Assembly (NCBI RefSeq): GCF_021650975.2
Contig: NZ_CP091285.1
Coordinates: forward strand, 3,348,001 to 3,412,000
DNA: 64,000 nt
DNA from: Flavobacterium jumunjinense
GTDB taxonomy: Bacteria > Bacteroidota > Bacteroidia > Flavobacteriales > Flavobacteriaceae
Reading direction: 5' to 3'
Shown piece after piece: positions 43,827 through 51,455 of the stretch. The number at the start of each line of letters is the position of its first letter. The first letter of the stretch is position 1. A program made the position numbers and the translations under genes. Under the pieces are notes generated by a model, which was given only the letters and a program-made list of their open reading frames with translations, did no database searches and was not told the origin of the DNA.

Positions 43827-44441
43827 TTAGCATCTGTTTTTTATTTTCGGTTCATAATTATTCGGGACAAAAACTTTATTTTCCGATTTCTCAATTAGAA
43901 TTCCCAATAATGATTGAATTTGGTCAGCTTTATATTCCGTTGTTTTAATTAAAATTCCAGATTTTGATTTAAAATCAAGTTTTAAATTTTTAGTAAATCG
44001 ATCAAATTGGATTTGAGTGAGTTCAGTCAGGTCCCTTTTTTGAGTCCAACCTTTGTTTAAAATAAATTCATTCCCTATGATGAAAAGTGTAAATGGTTTT
44101 TTCCTTTTGTAAATAAACCACATAATCAATTCAGTCAATGGAAAAGTCCAAAAAATTAAAATTAAAAATATTGCTTCTTTATAACTGTCATTACTAAAAG
44201 ACAGTAATAGTGTCCAAGCAATTGCATTTATTAATTCAAATATTCCGATTACTTTTCTTTGGCTTCGCATTTTGAAGTCAGATTCATAATTTTTATTCAG
44301 AACAGAATACTCCCAAAGAACTGTTGTCAACAAAATTGAAACTACCAATACAATATTTAGAACAAGAGGAAATTTAGTTTCCATTATTTGTTCGTAAGTC
44401 AAGGTGATAATAAGTAATAGTAATGTTATAAAATACTTCAT
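43827..44441 (-). CDS. Hypothetical membrane protein
   Basis: 204 aa with four hydrophobic segments in residues 1-125 (ITLLLLIITLTY, LNIVLVVSILLTTVLW, ELINAIAWTLLLSF, AIFLILIFWTFPL). A C-terminal soluble part about 75 aa long has a PH-like strand pattern (FTLFIIGNEFILNKGW, RFTKNLKLDF). It lies at the left edge of the accessory region, directly before the first decayed transposase fragment. No family was recognised. Confidence 0.65.
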   Translation of the reverse strand: MKYFITLLLLIITLTYEQIMETKFPLVLNIVLVVSILLTTVLWEYSVLNKNYESDFKMRSQRKVIGIFELINAIAWTLLLSFSNDSYKEAIFLILIFWTFPLTELIMWFIYKRKKPFTLFIIGNEFILNKGWTQKRDLTELTQIQFDRFTKNLKLDFKSKSGILIKTTEYKADQIQSLLGILIEKSENKVFVPNNYEPKIKNRC

Positions 44442-44474
44442 TCGTTGTTGGTCAGTTGAAATTGTTGCTAACTC

Positions 44475-44810
44475 CAGTTTGTCTAAAAACCGTTGTTTAT
44501 ATTAAAATTGATTATATATAAGTGTAAAAATAGCTGATTTAAGCTACACAAAAAAGCTTTTTTGAATGTAAAGTTTCATCATTGCAAAAAATAAAATTTG
44601 TTAAGAAAACTTTAAAAAAGCAACCTACAGCCCAAAAATATAAGTTCAGTATTTTTAGATACTTTTTTATCAATCAAGTTAAATATTCTTTGTAGAATAT
44701 AGATTGTAAAAATAAAACCTACATCAGCCGAAGCATGTTTATTGGTTTTCTTGGTCACGGCAACGACTAAGATAAAAACTAAAACGCTTAAAACAAAGGG
44801 GTTATCAATC
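44475..44810 (-). mobile_element. Decayed IS transposase 3' end, copy R1
   Basis: Starts at the shared boundary AGTTTGTCTAAAAACCG. Read on the minus strand it gives ...NKHASADVGFIFTIYILQRI, FNLIDKKVSKNTELIF, LGCRLLF and stop, close to the C-terminal 'FTAYNLRRIFNLID' pattern of Bacteroidetes IS1182-like transposases. About 80% identical to R2 over its length by eye. No catalytic region remains. The non-coding tail of the element is also retained. Confidence 0.6.
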
Positions 44811-44850
44811 CTTAACTGATGTTTATATCCAACTTAACCCATCTTTTTGC

Positions 44851-44934
44851 GAACCGCCGAGTACGTGAACCGTACGCTCGGTGGTGTGAGAGGCGCACTC
44901 TGTCAGTTACTGACAGAGCCGTCTACTCAATTGT
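44851..44934 (+). mobile_element. Group II intron 3' end (domains V and VI), remnant 1
   Basis: Domain V is visible as ACCGCCGAG, TACG, loop TGAAC, CGTA, a CG bulge, and CTCGGTGGT. Domain VI follows with stem CTCTGTCAG / CTGACAGAG and the branch-point region CTACTC. The sequence GGTGGTGTGAGAGG between them is typical of Bacteroidetes introns. No intron-encoded reverse transcriptase is present in the window. Confidence 0.7.
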
Positions 44935-44971
44935 GCGTTCGTACTTTTTTGCGCCTATTTGTTCAGCTTTT

Positions 44972-45703
44972 TCATTCTGCGTGATACATATTAGAAAACA
45001 TTTCAGCCAATTTTGAAGGTTCTTCTTTCCAAGCGTTGAACATTCCAAGCCCCATTTCATCGGGTACAATATCCAATTCTCCTGCTTCTACTTTATCTAA
45101 AATTATTTTTGCAATTCCGTCTGGTGCTGGCATATCCCAATCGCTTCCTTTGTTCATATCAGTGTCGATTGCTCCTGGATTTACAGCGTGTACTGTTATT
45201 CCCTTTTTTTTGACTTCAATTCTTACCGAAAGTGTAGCTCAATATAAAGCTGATTTTGATGCTGCGTAACCTGCAATTGAAGGAAGTGGTGAATAAGCAG
45301 CAATGGATACAATATTTACGATTTTTGCAGGTGCATTTTTCACTAAAATTGGTGCAAATGCTCGCATCATATTTATAGTACCATAATAGTTAACATTCAT
45401 ATCGTTTTCTACAGCACTAATTTCTCCTTCTAAAATATTTCCTTGACTCAAAATTCCTGCATTATTTATTAGAACTTCTACGTCTTTTATTTGCTCCGCT
45501 ATTTTTAAAATTTGAGTGTTATTTGTAATATCCAATTCCAATATTATAACTCTTTCGTCTCCAAAATCTGGCATTTTGCTTAAATCTCTGGAAGTAGCAT
45601 AAACTTTTTTTGCTCCTTTTTCCAATGATGATTTTACGAGTGATTTCCCAATTCCTCTGTTTGCTCCTGTAATTAGTATTACTTTGTCTTTCAATGTTTT
45701 CAT
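44972..45703 (-). pseudogene. Short-chain dehydrogenase/reductase interrupted by an in-frame TGA
   Basis: One frame of 243 codons with a single TGA at 45239-45241 (codon 155). The first part has the NAD(P) motif TGANRGIGKSL, NNAG, and the catalytic Ser/Tyr/Lys in SIAAYSPLPSIAGYAASKSA. After the stop the frame goes on with ATLSVRIEVKKKGITVHAVN and PGAIDTDMNKGSD to the proper end. Length arithmetic shows no frameshift. Other genes here use TGA as stop, so recoding is unlikely. The stop falls just after the active-site Lys, so a truncated product would lack part of the fold. Confidence 0.85.
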
Positions 45704-45780
45704 ATTTCGTTATTTTGATTAATAATTATGATGCAAAAATACATTGACGATAAAGCCTATAAAACCCGATACTTGCGGTT

Positions 45781-46383
45781 TTAAATATCGATTGTTCTAA
45801 AAGTTAAATTTATTCTAGGACTTTTTACTTTTTTTGTTGGTGGCAAACGATGGAGCCAATTTGTTTGCGTTTTCCCTTTCATAACCAATAAACTACCTTT
45901 TTGTAAATGGATGGAAACCGTTTGTTTTGTTTCTTTATGTTTAAATAGGAATTTGCGTTCTGCTCCAAAACTTAATGAACCAATTGCACCATTTTTTTTC
46001 AAATCTTTTTCGCCATCACTATGCCAAGCCATTCCTTCGTCTCCGTTATGGTAGAGATTAAGTAAACAAGAGTTAAATTTTTCTCCTGTTTTCGTTTCTA
46101 TAATCTCTTTGAGTTCTAAAAGTTCTTTAGTCCAAGGTAGAGCGGATTTAGTGGTTTTTGAATAGGTATAATCAAATGGTTTATCTCCATACCAAGCTAC
46201 TTTGCGTTTAGTGATAATCAATTTACCGAAAATGATTGCTTTGTCGTTTTCCCATTGAATATTCTGTAATAATTGGTCGAAATAATATTGTGCTTTTTTT
46301 GTATTCATTACTGAACCGTAATAATTTACTTCTCCATCAAAAGGTAATATGTTAGCGTTTTTTGAGGTATTAAATAAGTCCAT
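45781..46383 (-). CDS. AlkB-like alpha-ketoglutarate-dependent DNA dioxygenase
   Basis: 200 aa from the ATG at 46383 (MDLFNTSKNANILPFDGEV), which overlaps the end of the Ada-domain gene; the longer frame upstream is that gene read out of phase. Fe ligands: His and Asp in MAWHSDGEKDL and the distal His in NWLHRLPP. Arg residues of RINLTFR bind 2-oxoglutarate. It oxidatively removes methyl groups from N1-A/N3-C. Last intact gene of the alkylation-repair operon. Confidence 0.92.
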   Translation of the reverse strand: MDLFNTSKNANILPFDGEVNYYGSVMNTKKAQYYFDQLLQNIQWENDKAIIFGKLIITKRKVAWYGDKPFDYTYSKTTKSALPWTKELLELKEIIETKTGEKFNSCLLNLYHNGDEGMAWHSDGEKDLKKNGAIGSLSFGAERKFLFKHKETKQTVSIHLQKGSLLVMKGKTQTNWLHRLPPTKKVKSPRINLTFRTIDI

Positions 46384-46616
46384 TTTTCCAAATTTTATAG
46401 TCTGCCCGCAAACAATGTCCACAAGGTCTGAATCCAATTTTTTTGGCTTGTTCGGTTGTTTTGAAAAAAAACACGGTTTTTAGTTTTCATTCTTTTGCCC
46501 GATTTGCATTGTAAAGTTCCATAAATTTTTAGATTGAGATTTCCGCCAAAAACGATTTCCTTTCGCTTTATTTTTTGATGAAGTTCAGCATTATCAATGT
46601 CTATATGTTTTATCAT
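46370..46616 (-). pseudogene. Ada metal-binding-domain protein, frameshifted in a T8 run
   Basis: Starts at 46616, 4 nt after the oxygenase stop: MIKHIDIDNAELHQKIKRKE, then FGGNLNLKIYGTLQCKSGKR and KNRVFF. At the eight-T run (plus-strand A8 at 46464-46471) the frame is lost; with seven T it continues KTTEQAKKIGFRPCGHCLRA then DYKIWKNGLI and stops at 46370, overlapping the alkB start. The rebuilt 81-aa protein matches stand-alone Ada methylphosphotriester-domain proteins (CGHC). Could be decay, slippage-based switching or a base-call error. Confidence 0.8.
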
Positions 46617-46620
46617 TTTA

Positions 46621-47334
46621 TTAGCTGTTTGCTTCGTGAAATATAACACCTAAAGTATGTCGTTCTCCACTCATTACTTCACTAACTCCGTGTTTCATAT
46701 TTACCCGATAATAACCTTTTGTTCCTTTTATTGGTCGGAAATTCGTAGTAAAAATGAGCATTTCTCCTTTTTTTAGTTTTAAAACTATGGCTTTAGATTG
46801 TGCTCTTGGTGTTTGTTGTGTCAAAACAAATTCTCCTCCTGTGAAATCTTCATCTGGCTCGTTTAAAAAGAGAACGGTTTGCATTGGGAAATAAACATCT
46901 CCATATAAATCTTGATGCAAAGTATTAAAACCGCCTTTTCCATATTTTAAAATCAGCGGTGTTGGTTTTAACTGATTATTTTGGTGGCAAAGCGATTGCA
47001 ATTCTTCAAATGTTTCGGGAAATATTTTATCAATATTTAGCACTTTCATCCAAAGGTTTGCAATGGGTGAAAGTTTAGGATATATCGTTTCTCTTAATGT
47101 TTGAATGATTTTGGGAAGTGGATAATCGAAGTATTTATATTCGCCCAAACCAAAACGGTAGCGTTCCATTACAACCGTTTTCCGATACAGGTTTATGTTA
47201 TTGTATTCTTTTATTAGTTCATTGCATTGTTCGTCTGAAAGTATTTTGGGAATAATGGCGTAACCTTTCTCGTTCATTGATTCAGATACGGATTGCCAAT
47301 CAATTGTCGCAAGTTTTGTTTTTAAATTCTCCAT
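46621..47334 (-). CDS. 2-oxoglutarate-Fe(II) oxygenase of the alkylation operon
   Basis: 237 aa from the ATG at 47334 (MENLKTKLATIDWQSVSESM); the longer frame overlaps the preceding gene. The jelly-roll metal site is His and Asp in HQDLYGDVYFP and His in NMKHGVSEVMSG, with Arg in SGERHTLGVIFH for 2-oxoglutarate. It is of the prolyl-hydroxylase-like type found next to ada genes in Bacteroidota. Substrate (DNA, RNA or protein) unknown. Confidence 0.85.
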   Translation of the reverse strand: MENLKTKLATIDWQSVSESMNEKGYAIIPKILSDEQCNELIKEYNNINLYRKTVVMERYRFGLGEYKYFDYPLPKIIQTLRETIYPKLSPIANLWMKVLNIDKIFPETFEELQSLCHQNNQLKPTPLILKYGKGGFNTLHQDLYGDVYFPMQTVLFLNEPDEDFTGGEFVLTQQTPRAQSKAIVLKLKKGEMLIFTTNFRPIKGTKGYYRVNMKHGVSEVMSGERHTLGVIFHEANS

Positions 47335-47336
47335 TG

Positions 47337-48194
47337 TTATACCGTAATATTTGAAGTATTTATTTTTGATGCTTCCCAACCAATAATAGCAGTTTTTCGA
47401 GTTGTACCCCACATATAACCGCCAAAAATTCCTGTGGATTGAATAACTCTATGACACGGAATTAAAAAAGCAATAGGATTATTTCCGATTGCAGTTCCGA
47501 CTGCTCTTGATGCTTTCGGTTTTTGAATAAGGTTTGCAATATTTCCGTAAGTTGCTAAATTTCCTGTTGGAATTTTCAAAAGCGCTTCCCAAACTTTCAA
47601 CTGAAAATCCGTTCCTTTTAGGTGTAGTTTTATCTTATTAATTTCACTCCAATCTTGTGTATAAATCTTTAGAGCATTTTGTTGAATTTCGTCTGTTTGT
47701 TGAATAAAACTCGCTTTTGGAAAGCGTTTTTCCAGTTCTGAAAACGCAATTTGTTTGTCGTCCGAAAAACCCATATAACAAATACCTTTGTAAGTAGAAG
47801 CAACTAAAATTCGCCCAAACAAACTTTCTGCGAAACTATAGTTTATAGTCAAGTTTTCACCTTTGTTTTTGTATTCTCCAGGTGTCATTCCCTCAATTTT
47901 CACGAACAAATCGTGTAATCTTCCCGTACCCGAAAGTCCTGTTTTATATGCAGTTTCAAATAAAGTAGTTTTTGAATTATTAAGAATTTGTTTTGCGTGT
48001 TGAACGCTAATAAATTGCAAGAATTTTTTTGGGCTAACACCAGCCCAATCTGTAAACATTTTTTGAAAATGAAAAGGACTTAAATAAACTTTTTTTGCAA
48101 TCTCCTCAAGAGTAGGTTGTTCTGTGTGGTTCTGTAGTATGTATTCAATAGCTTCCGCTATTCGAGTATAATTTATATATTCTTGCTCGTTCAT
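47337..48194 (-). CDS. AraC-type HTH fused to methylated-DNA-protein cysteine methyltransferase (Ada without its metal domain)
   Basis: 285 aa from the ATG at 48194. Residues 1-100 are an AraC double HTH (TLEEIAKKVYLSPFHFQKMF), and residues 110-285 the MGMT domain with the methyl-acceptor Cys in FLIPCHRVIQSTG and the Arg-finger region LKIPTGNLATYGNIA. The N-terminal metal-binding domain of classical Ada is absent; a similar domain is encoded two genes downstream. It should repair O6-methylguanine and may control the operon. Confidence 0.92.
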   Translation of the reverse strand: MNEQEYINYTRIAEAIEYILQNHTEQPTLEEIAKKVYLSPFHFQKMFTDWAGVSPKKFLQFISVQHAKQILNNSKTTLFETAYKTGLSGTGRLHDLFVKIEGMTPGEYKNKGENLTINYSFAESLFGRILVASTYKGICYMGFSDDKQIAFSELEKRFPKASFIQQTDEIQQNALKIYTQDWSEINKIKLHLKGTDFQLKVWEALLKIPTGNLATYGNIANLIQKPKASRAVGTAIGNNPIAFLIPCHRVIQSTGIFGGYMWGTTRKTAIIGWEASKINTSNITV

Positions 48195-48350
48195 TAAGTT
48201 CAAATTTTATACCAGCAAAAATAGAATTGATTTCACTCCTATAAAACCCGAAACTTGCTCAATTTGTTTTTTTATTCCGTACGATTTTATTCTCAATTTA
48301 TACATTCTGAATATCGTTTTTTTCAATTCTTGTATTAATTGTAACCATAT

Positions 48351-48464
48351 TTATTTTCTATCAAACCGTTTCTTTAAAATTATTTTTTTCTTCTTTGTTT
48401 TATCTTTTCTAGGCGCAATAAAAATGATAATTAATATTGATGTAATAATTAATATCCAAAGCAT
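48351..48464 (-). CDS. Possible small membrane protein (37 aa)
   Basis: ATG at 48464 to TAA at 48351. The sequence is a hydrophobic helix MLWILIITSILIIIFIAP followed by a very basic tail (RKDKTKKKK...KKRFDRK). This is a typical small single-pass protein, but composition alone could produce such a frame in AT-rich DNA. It stands between the ada gene and the hairpin element. Confidence 0.35.
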   Translation of the reverse strand: MLWILIITSILIIIFIAPRKDKTKKKKIILKKRFDRK

Positions 48465-48502
48465 ATGTAAAATAATTTTTTAGAGTTTCTATGGCATTAA
48501 AG

Positions 48503-48668
48503 CTAACGTGTTGCCGCTTGTGGCAGTTGCGTAAATTTATAACAAAAGATTACAATTACAAAACTCCTCATTGAATTTTCGGAGACCCGAACGAAGTGAA
48601 TAGGCGAAGCAAAATTCCGAACACAAGCCGAGCCTAGCAATTGCTACAAACGGCTTTTGTGCAACGTT
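48503..48668. repeat. Imperfect long hairpin element, cassette-boundary-like
   Basis: Arms GCCGCTTGTGGCAGTTGC (48513-48530) and GCAATTGCTACAAACGGC (48637-48654) are complementary at 15 of 18 positions across a 106-nt centre. The flanks GCTAACGTG and GTGCAACGTT resemble sequences beside the neighbouring small genes (43790-43835, 44455-44475, 49168-49182, 50018-50030). It does not meet the strict integron attC consensus. Confidence 0.45.
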
Positions 48669-49166
48669 TTATTCACTTATCAATTTTTCACTTTTTCTAA
48701 TAATTCCTTCATATTTTTTTAATTCGAAAGAAATATTGCTTTCACCTGTTGGTTTACCTGTTATTATTAATTTCCTTTGTTTTTTATTCCAATTTATTAT
48801 ATATGAAGTAGCTGTATATTCTTCTCTAAGGTCTATGCTGTAACCTTTTATTTTTGCTAAAGAATCAGTAAGATAAAAATAAATATTTTCGGATTCAATT
48901 GTTTTTATAGGTTTCGTTCCCTTCAAATAAATAGTTGATTTAATTTCGCCATAATTCACGTTTCTATTTTCGACTATTTTTAAAATTTGATTTTTATCAT
49001 TTAACCAAACTTTTAAAGTATGATTCTCTAAATTAAATTCTTTTATTGTTAGAATAGAATCTTTATCAATGGAGTTAACTTCATTATCAATTTCGGTGAG
49101 TTTTTTTTCTTGACCAAAAGTTAAAAATCTAATTAAGATTAATATGATTGTTAATGTGTTTTTCAT
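48669..49166 (-). CDS. Exported protein of unknown function
   Basis: 165 aa. Signal peptide MKNTLTIILILIRFLTFGQ. The mature part is beta-rich with charged turns (FNLENHTLKVWLNDKNQILK, TIESENIYFYLTDSLAKIKG, KKQRKLIITGKPTGESNI). No family was recognised. It is placed between the hairpin element and transposase fragment R2, like a cargo gene. Confidence 0.6.
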   Translation of the reverse strand: MKNTLTIILILIRFLTFGQEKKLTEIDNEVNSIDKDSILTIKEFNLENHTLKVWLNDKNQILKIVENRNVNYGEIKSTIYLKGTKPIKTIESENIYFYLTDSLAKIKGYSIDLREEYTATSYIINWNKKQRKLIITGKPTGESNISFELKKYEGIIRKSEKLISE

Positions 49167-49181
49167 AAATGTTGCACAACG

Positions 49182-49530
49182 TCAGTTTGTCTAAAAACCG
49201 TTGTTTATATTAAAATTGATTATATATAAGAGTAAAAATAGCGGATTTAAGCTACACAAAAAAACTTTTTTGGATGTAATGTTTCATCATTGCAAAAATT
49301 AAAAAAAGTTAAGTAAGCCTTAAAAAAGCAACTTACATCCCAAAAATATAAGTTCAGTATTTTTAGATACTTTTTTATCAATCAAGTTGAATATTCTTCG
49401 CAGATTTTAGGCTGTAAAAATAAGACGTACATCTACCGAAGCATGTTTGATGGTTTTCTTGGTCATGGCAACGAATAAGAGAATAACTAAAACGCTTAAA
49501 ACGACGTGTTCATCAATCTTTAACTGATGA
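49182..49530 (-). mobile_element. Decayed IS transposase 3' end, copy R2
   Basis: Same left boundary AGTTTGTCTAAAAACCG as R1 and R3. The minus strand reads HQLKIDEHVVLSVLVILLFV, AMTKKTIKHASVDVRLIFTA, stop, NLRRIFNLIDKKVSKNTELI, FLGCKLLF, stop; the internal TAA replaces the Tyr of the expected FTAYNLRR. It is the best-preserved of the three fragments. Confidence 0.62.
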
Positions 49531-49539
49531 TGTTTCTTA

Positions 49540-49992
49540 TCATAATTTTTCACAATTATTTTTCACCCAGTTACTATCGCTATAATTGGATATTATTTCG
49601 CCTTTTTGATTAATTCGAATATAAAAATTCTTTTTAATATTTGCTTTAGTTTCTAATTCAGTTCTATATACATCAACAGGCTCGAAATCTATTATATAGC
49701 TATATTGATAAATTGTCTTTTTATATAAGTTTTGTATGGAGTTAATTTCTTTTTTCCATTTGGTTATTTTTTGCTGAAGTTTGATTTCAAATGATTGGTC
49801 TAGCAAAATTGGTTTTATCTTAACCAATTTATCTAATCTTCCTTCACAACTGTCAGGTTTAAAGTTTCCACTTTCAATATATTCAGTTACATCAACCATT
49901 TCTGGAATCATATTATTCATTTCATACTTTTTTCTATCATTACATGAAATGAAAAGCATTAAAGAAAATATGATAAGTATTAGATGTTTCAT
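49540..49992 (-). CDS. Small hypothetical lipoprotein
   Basis: 150 aa. Lipobox ISCN (Cys17) after MKHLILIIFSLMLFIS. The mature part has two Cys (PDSCEGRL and NNCEKL) and a helix (FEIKQQKITKW-like). Function unknown. It lies between R2 and R3, again as an isolated gene in the accessory region. Confidence 0.62.
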   Translation of the reverse strand: MKHLILIIFSLMLFISCNDRKKYEMNNMIPEMVDVTEYIESGNFKPDSCEGRLDKLVKIKPILLDQSFEIKLQQKITKWKKEINSIQNLYKKTIYQYSYIIDFEPVDVYRTELETKANIKKNFYIRINQKGEIISNYSDSNWVKNNCEKL

Positions 49993-50028
49993 TTTTAAAG
50001 TATGGTTTTGGAAATGTCAGCTAACGTT

Positions 50029-50220
50029 AGTTTGTCTAAAAACCCTCGTTTATTTTAATTTGTATTAGAAATTGAAGTAAAAATAGCGGATTTAAGCTAC
50101 ACAAAAAACTTTTTTGGATGTAATGTTTTGTCATTACAAAATTTAAAAATAACTAAGAAAGCCTTAAAAAAGCAACTTACAGCCCAAAAATATAAGTTCA
50201 GTATTTTTAGATACTTTTTT
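50029..50220 (-). mobile_element. Decayed IS transposase 3' end, copy R3 (shorter)
   Basis: Starts at AGTTTGTCTAAAAACC and matches R1 and R2 until 50220, where similarity stops abruptly. The minus strand keeps KKVSKNTELIFLGCKLLF and stop. The break point is followed by unrelated sequence and intron remnant 2. Confidence 0.58.
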
Positions 50221-50290
50221 AACACATTTGGTGGTGTATGAAATGAAGTGTTTATTTTTTTAGGTATTTCATGATACCGCTTCGCTAAAT

Positions 50291-50336
50291 GGAGAGGCGT
50301 ACTCTGTTAGTTACTGATAGAGTCGTCTATTCGATT
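50291..50336 (+). mobile_element. Group II intron domain VI remnant 2
   Basis: GGAGAGGCGTACTCTGTTAG, TTA, CTGATAGAG, TCGTCTATTCGATT is homologous to remnant 1 domain VI. Stem pairs are kept by G-T wobbles (CTCTGTTAG / CTGATAGAG against CTCTGTCAG / CTGACAGAG). Domain V before it is mutated beyond a clear fold. Confidence 0.55.
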
Positions 50337-50348
50337 AGCAGTAGGTTT

Positions 50349-50912
50349 TTATAATTCATTCAATTCGTTCAATATCTCAAAAGCCATTATTTCAAAGCTT
50401 TCATACAATTCTTCAAAGGTAACAGTTTCGTCGTATAGTGTTTCATGATCAAACATAACAATTGGACAATCATTGTTAGTCTTTCGGTTTGTGTCAAAAC
50501 ATACAATTCCCCAATCACTATAATGAGCAAAAGGGATAAATCCTTTTTTTATTAGTTCTTCAGGTTCCCAATAATCAAAATAGTATTCTGTCAGGTTACT
50601 TTTCCAATCTCTAATGCAATGTTTAAAGAAAGTTACTTCTCCAACACTTTCTAATTCGTAAAAATGTTTGTATTTCAAAAAATCTTTATAAAGATTGGGA
50701 TATTTAAGTTCAATTTGATTTTCTAGTTCGAGAATGTCATCGTCAGTTACTTTGCTAGTAACAGCTTTCCAAGGAATCCAGTCGCTTTTTTCTTCGACTA
50801 CATTATCAATCATTTCGTTCGGCATATTCGAATGTGGGAAAAGCATTAAATTGGTCTTTTTTAGACTTGTCAATGATTTATCTACATATTCAAAAATTTC
50901 TTTTCCGTTCAT
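50349..50912 (-). CDS. SMI1/KNR4 (SUKH) family protein
   Basis: 187 aa. The N-terminal helix-turn segment VTDDDILELENQIELKYPNLYKDFLKYK is the SUKH signature, followed by strands with W residues (RDWKSNLTEYYFDYWEPEEL) and PFAHYSDWGIVCFDTNRK. SUKH proteins are often immunity proteins against contact-dependent or polymorphic nuclease toxins. No toxin gene is adjacent, so it may be an orphan immunity gene in the accessory region. Confidence 0.82.
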   Translation of the reverse strand: MNGKEIFEYVDKSLTSLKKTNLMLFPHSNMPNEMIDNVVEEKSDWIPWKAVTSKVTDDDILELENQIELKYPNLYKDFLKYKHFYELESVGEVTFFKHCIRDWKSNLTEYYFDYWEPEELIKKGFIPFAHYSDWGIVCFDTNRKTNNDCPIVMFDHETLYDETVTFEELYESFEIMAFEILNELNEL

Positions 50913-51136
50913 ATTTGTTTAACTTACTGATTATTAGTTTATATGCGAAAATTTCTGACTACTTTCATACCGTATTGGCAAGATTGGCGAAAGTTTGTTT
51001 TGTTTTTTTGTTTCTTTAAATATAGTATTTTTTCTCATAAAGGATTAAAATTCCCCTATGGGTGTTAAATTTTTACAGGTAGTGGTGCTACTTTAAAAAT
51101 TGAACCTTTTAAAAGCAAGTGCAATATCGTGTTTAC
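50913..51136. other. AT-rich intergenic stretch without recognised features
   Basis: Between the SUKH gene and the tandem repeat. Reading frames here are short and shadow-like, and no promoter or hairpin was recognised. Confidence 0.4.
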
Positions 51137-51359
51137 AGCTGCAGGGTATAGTAAAACACTGTGCATCATAGTAGGTTGCTACAGTAATGGGTACTGTTAC
51201 ACTATGCATTGTAGTAGGTTGCTATAGTAATGTGTACTGTTACACTGTGCATTATAGTAGGTTGCTATAGTAATGTTTACTGTTACACTGTGCATCATAG
51301 TAGGTTACTATAGTAATGGATACTGTTACACTGTGCAACATAGTAGGTTACTGTAGTTT
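51137..51359. repeat. 43-bp tandem repeat, about five units
   Basis: The word GTAGGTTGCT or GTAGGTTACT recurs at 51171, 51214, 51257, 51300 and 51343, exactly 43 bp apart. Each unit contains ATAGTAATG, TACTGTTACACT and GTGCAT. A partial, diverged unit precedes at 51137-51170 and a partial one ends the array. It is non-coding in both directions. Confidence 0.9.
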
Positions 51360-51397
51360 TTAGTACATAGGAAATGTTTTAAAAGTTCAAAAAATAA

Positions 51398-51425
51398 AAA
51401 AGAGACTCATAAATAAGTCTCTTTT
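51398..51425 (-). terminator. Terminator of the E1 alpha/beta gene
   Basis: A 10-bp perfect stem AAAAGAGACT / AGTCTCTTTT with an 8-nt loop; on the minus strand it is followed by TTTATTTTTT. It lies 31 nt after the stop of the minus-strand gene. Confidence 0.78.
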
Positions 51426-51455
51426 GGTTTAATTTGCATTGATATATTAAAAAAA

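Noticed and set aside
44972..45703. TGA recoding (selenocysteine or tryptophan) in the SDR gene
   Set aside because: TGA is used as a normal stop elsewhere (for example at 23491-23493), no hairpin follows the codon, and the site is not a catalytic Cys in this family.
48503..48668. Classical integron attC site
   Set aside because: The ends do not fit RYYYAAC / GTTRRRY and no integrase is in the window; kept only as an unexplained hairpin.
49430..49530. Independent small gene within R2 (frame reading LKIDEHVVLSVLVILLFVAM)
   Set aside because: The same frame in R1 continues into the transposase-like C-terminus, so it is part of the decayed element.
51137..51359. CRISPR array
   Set aside because: The units are joined directly with a constant 43-bp period and no unique spacers; there are no cas genes.
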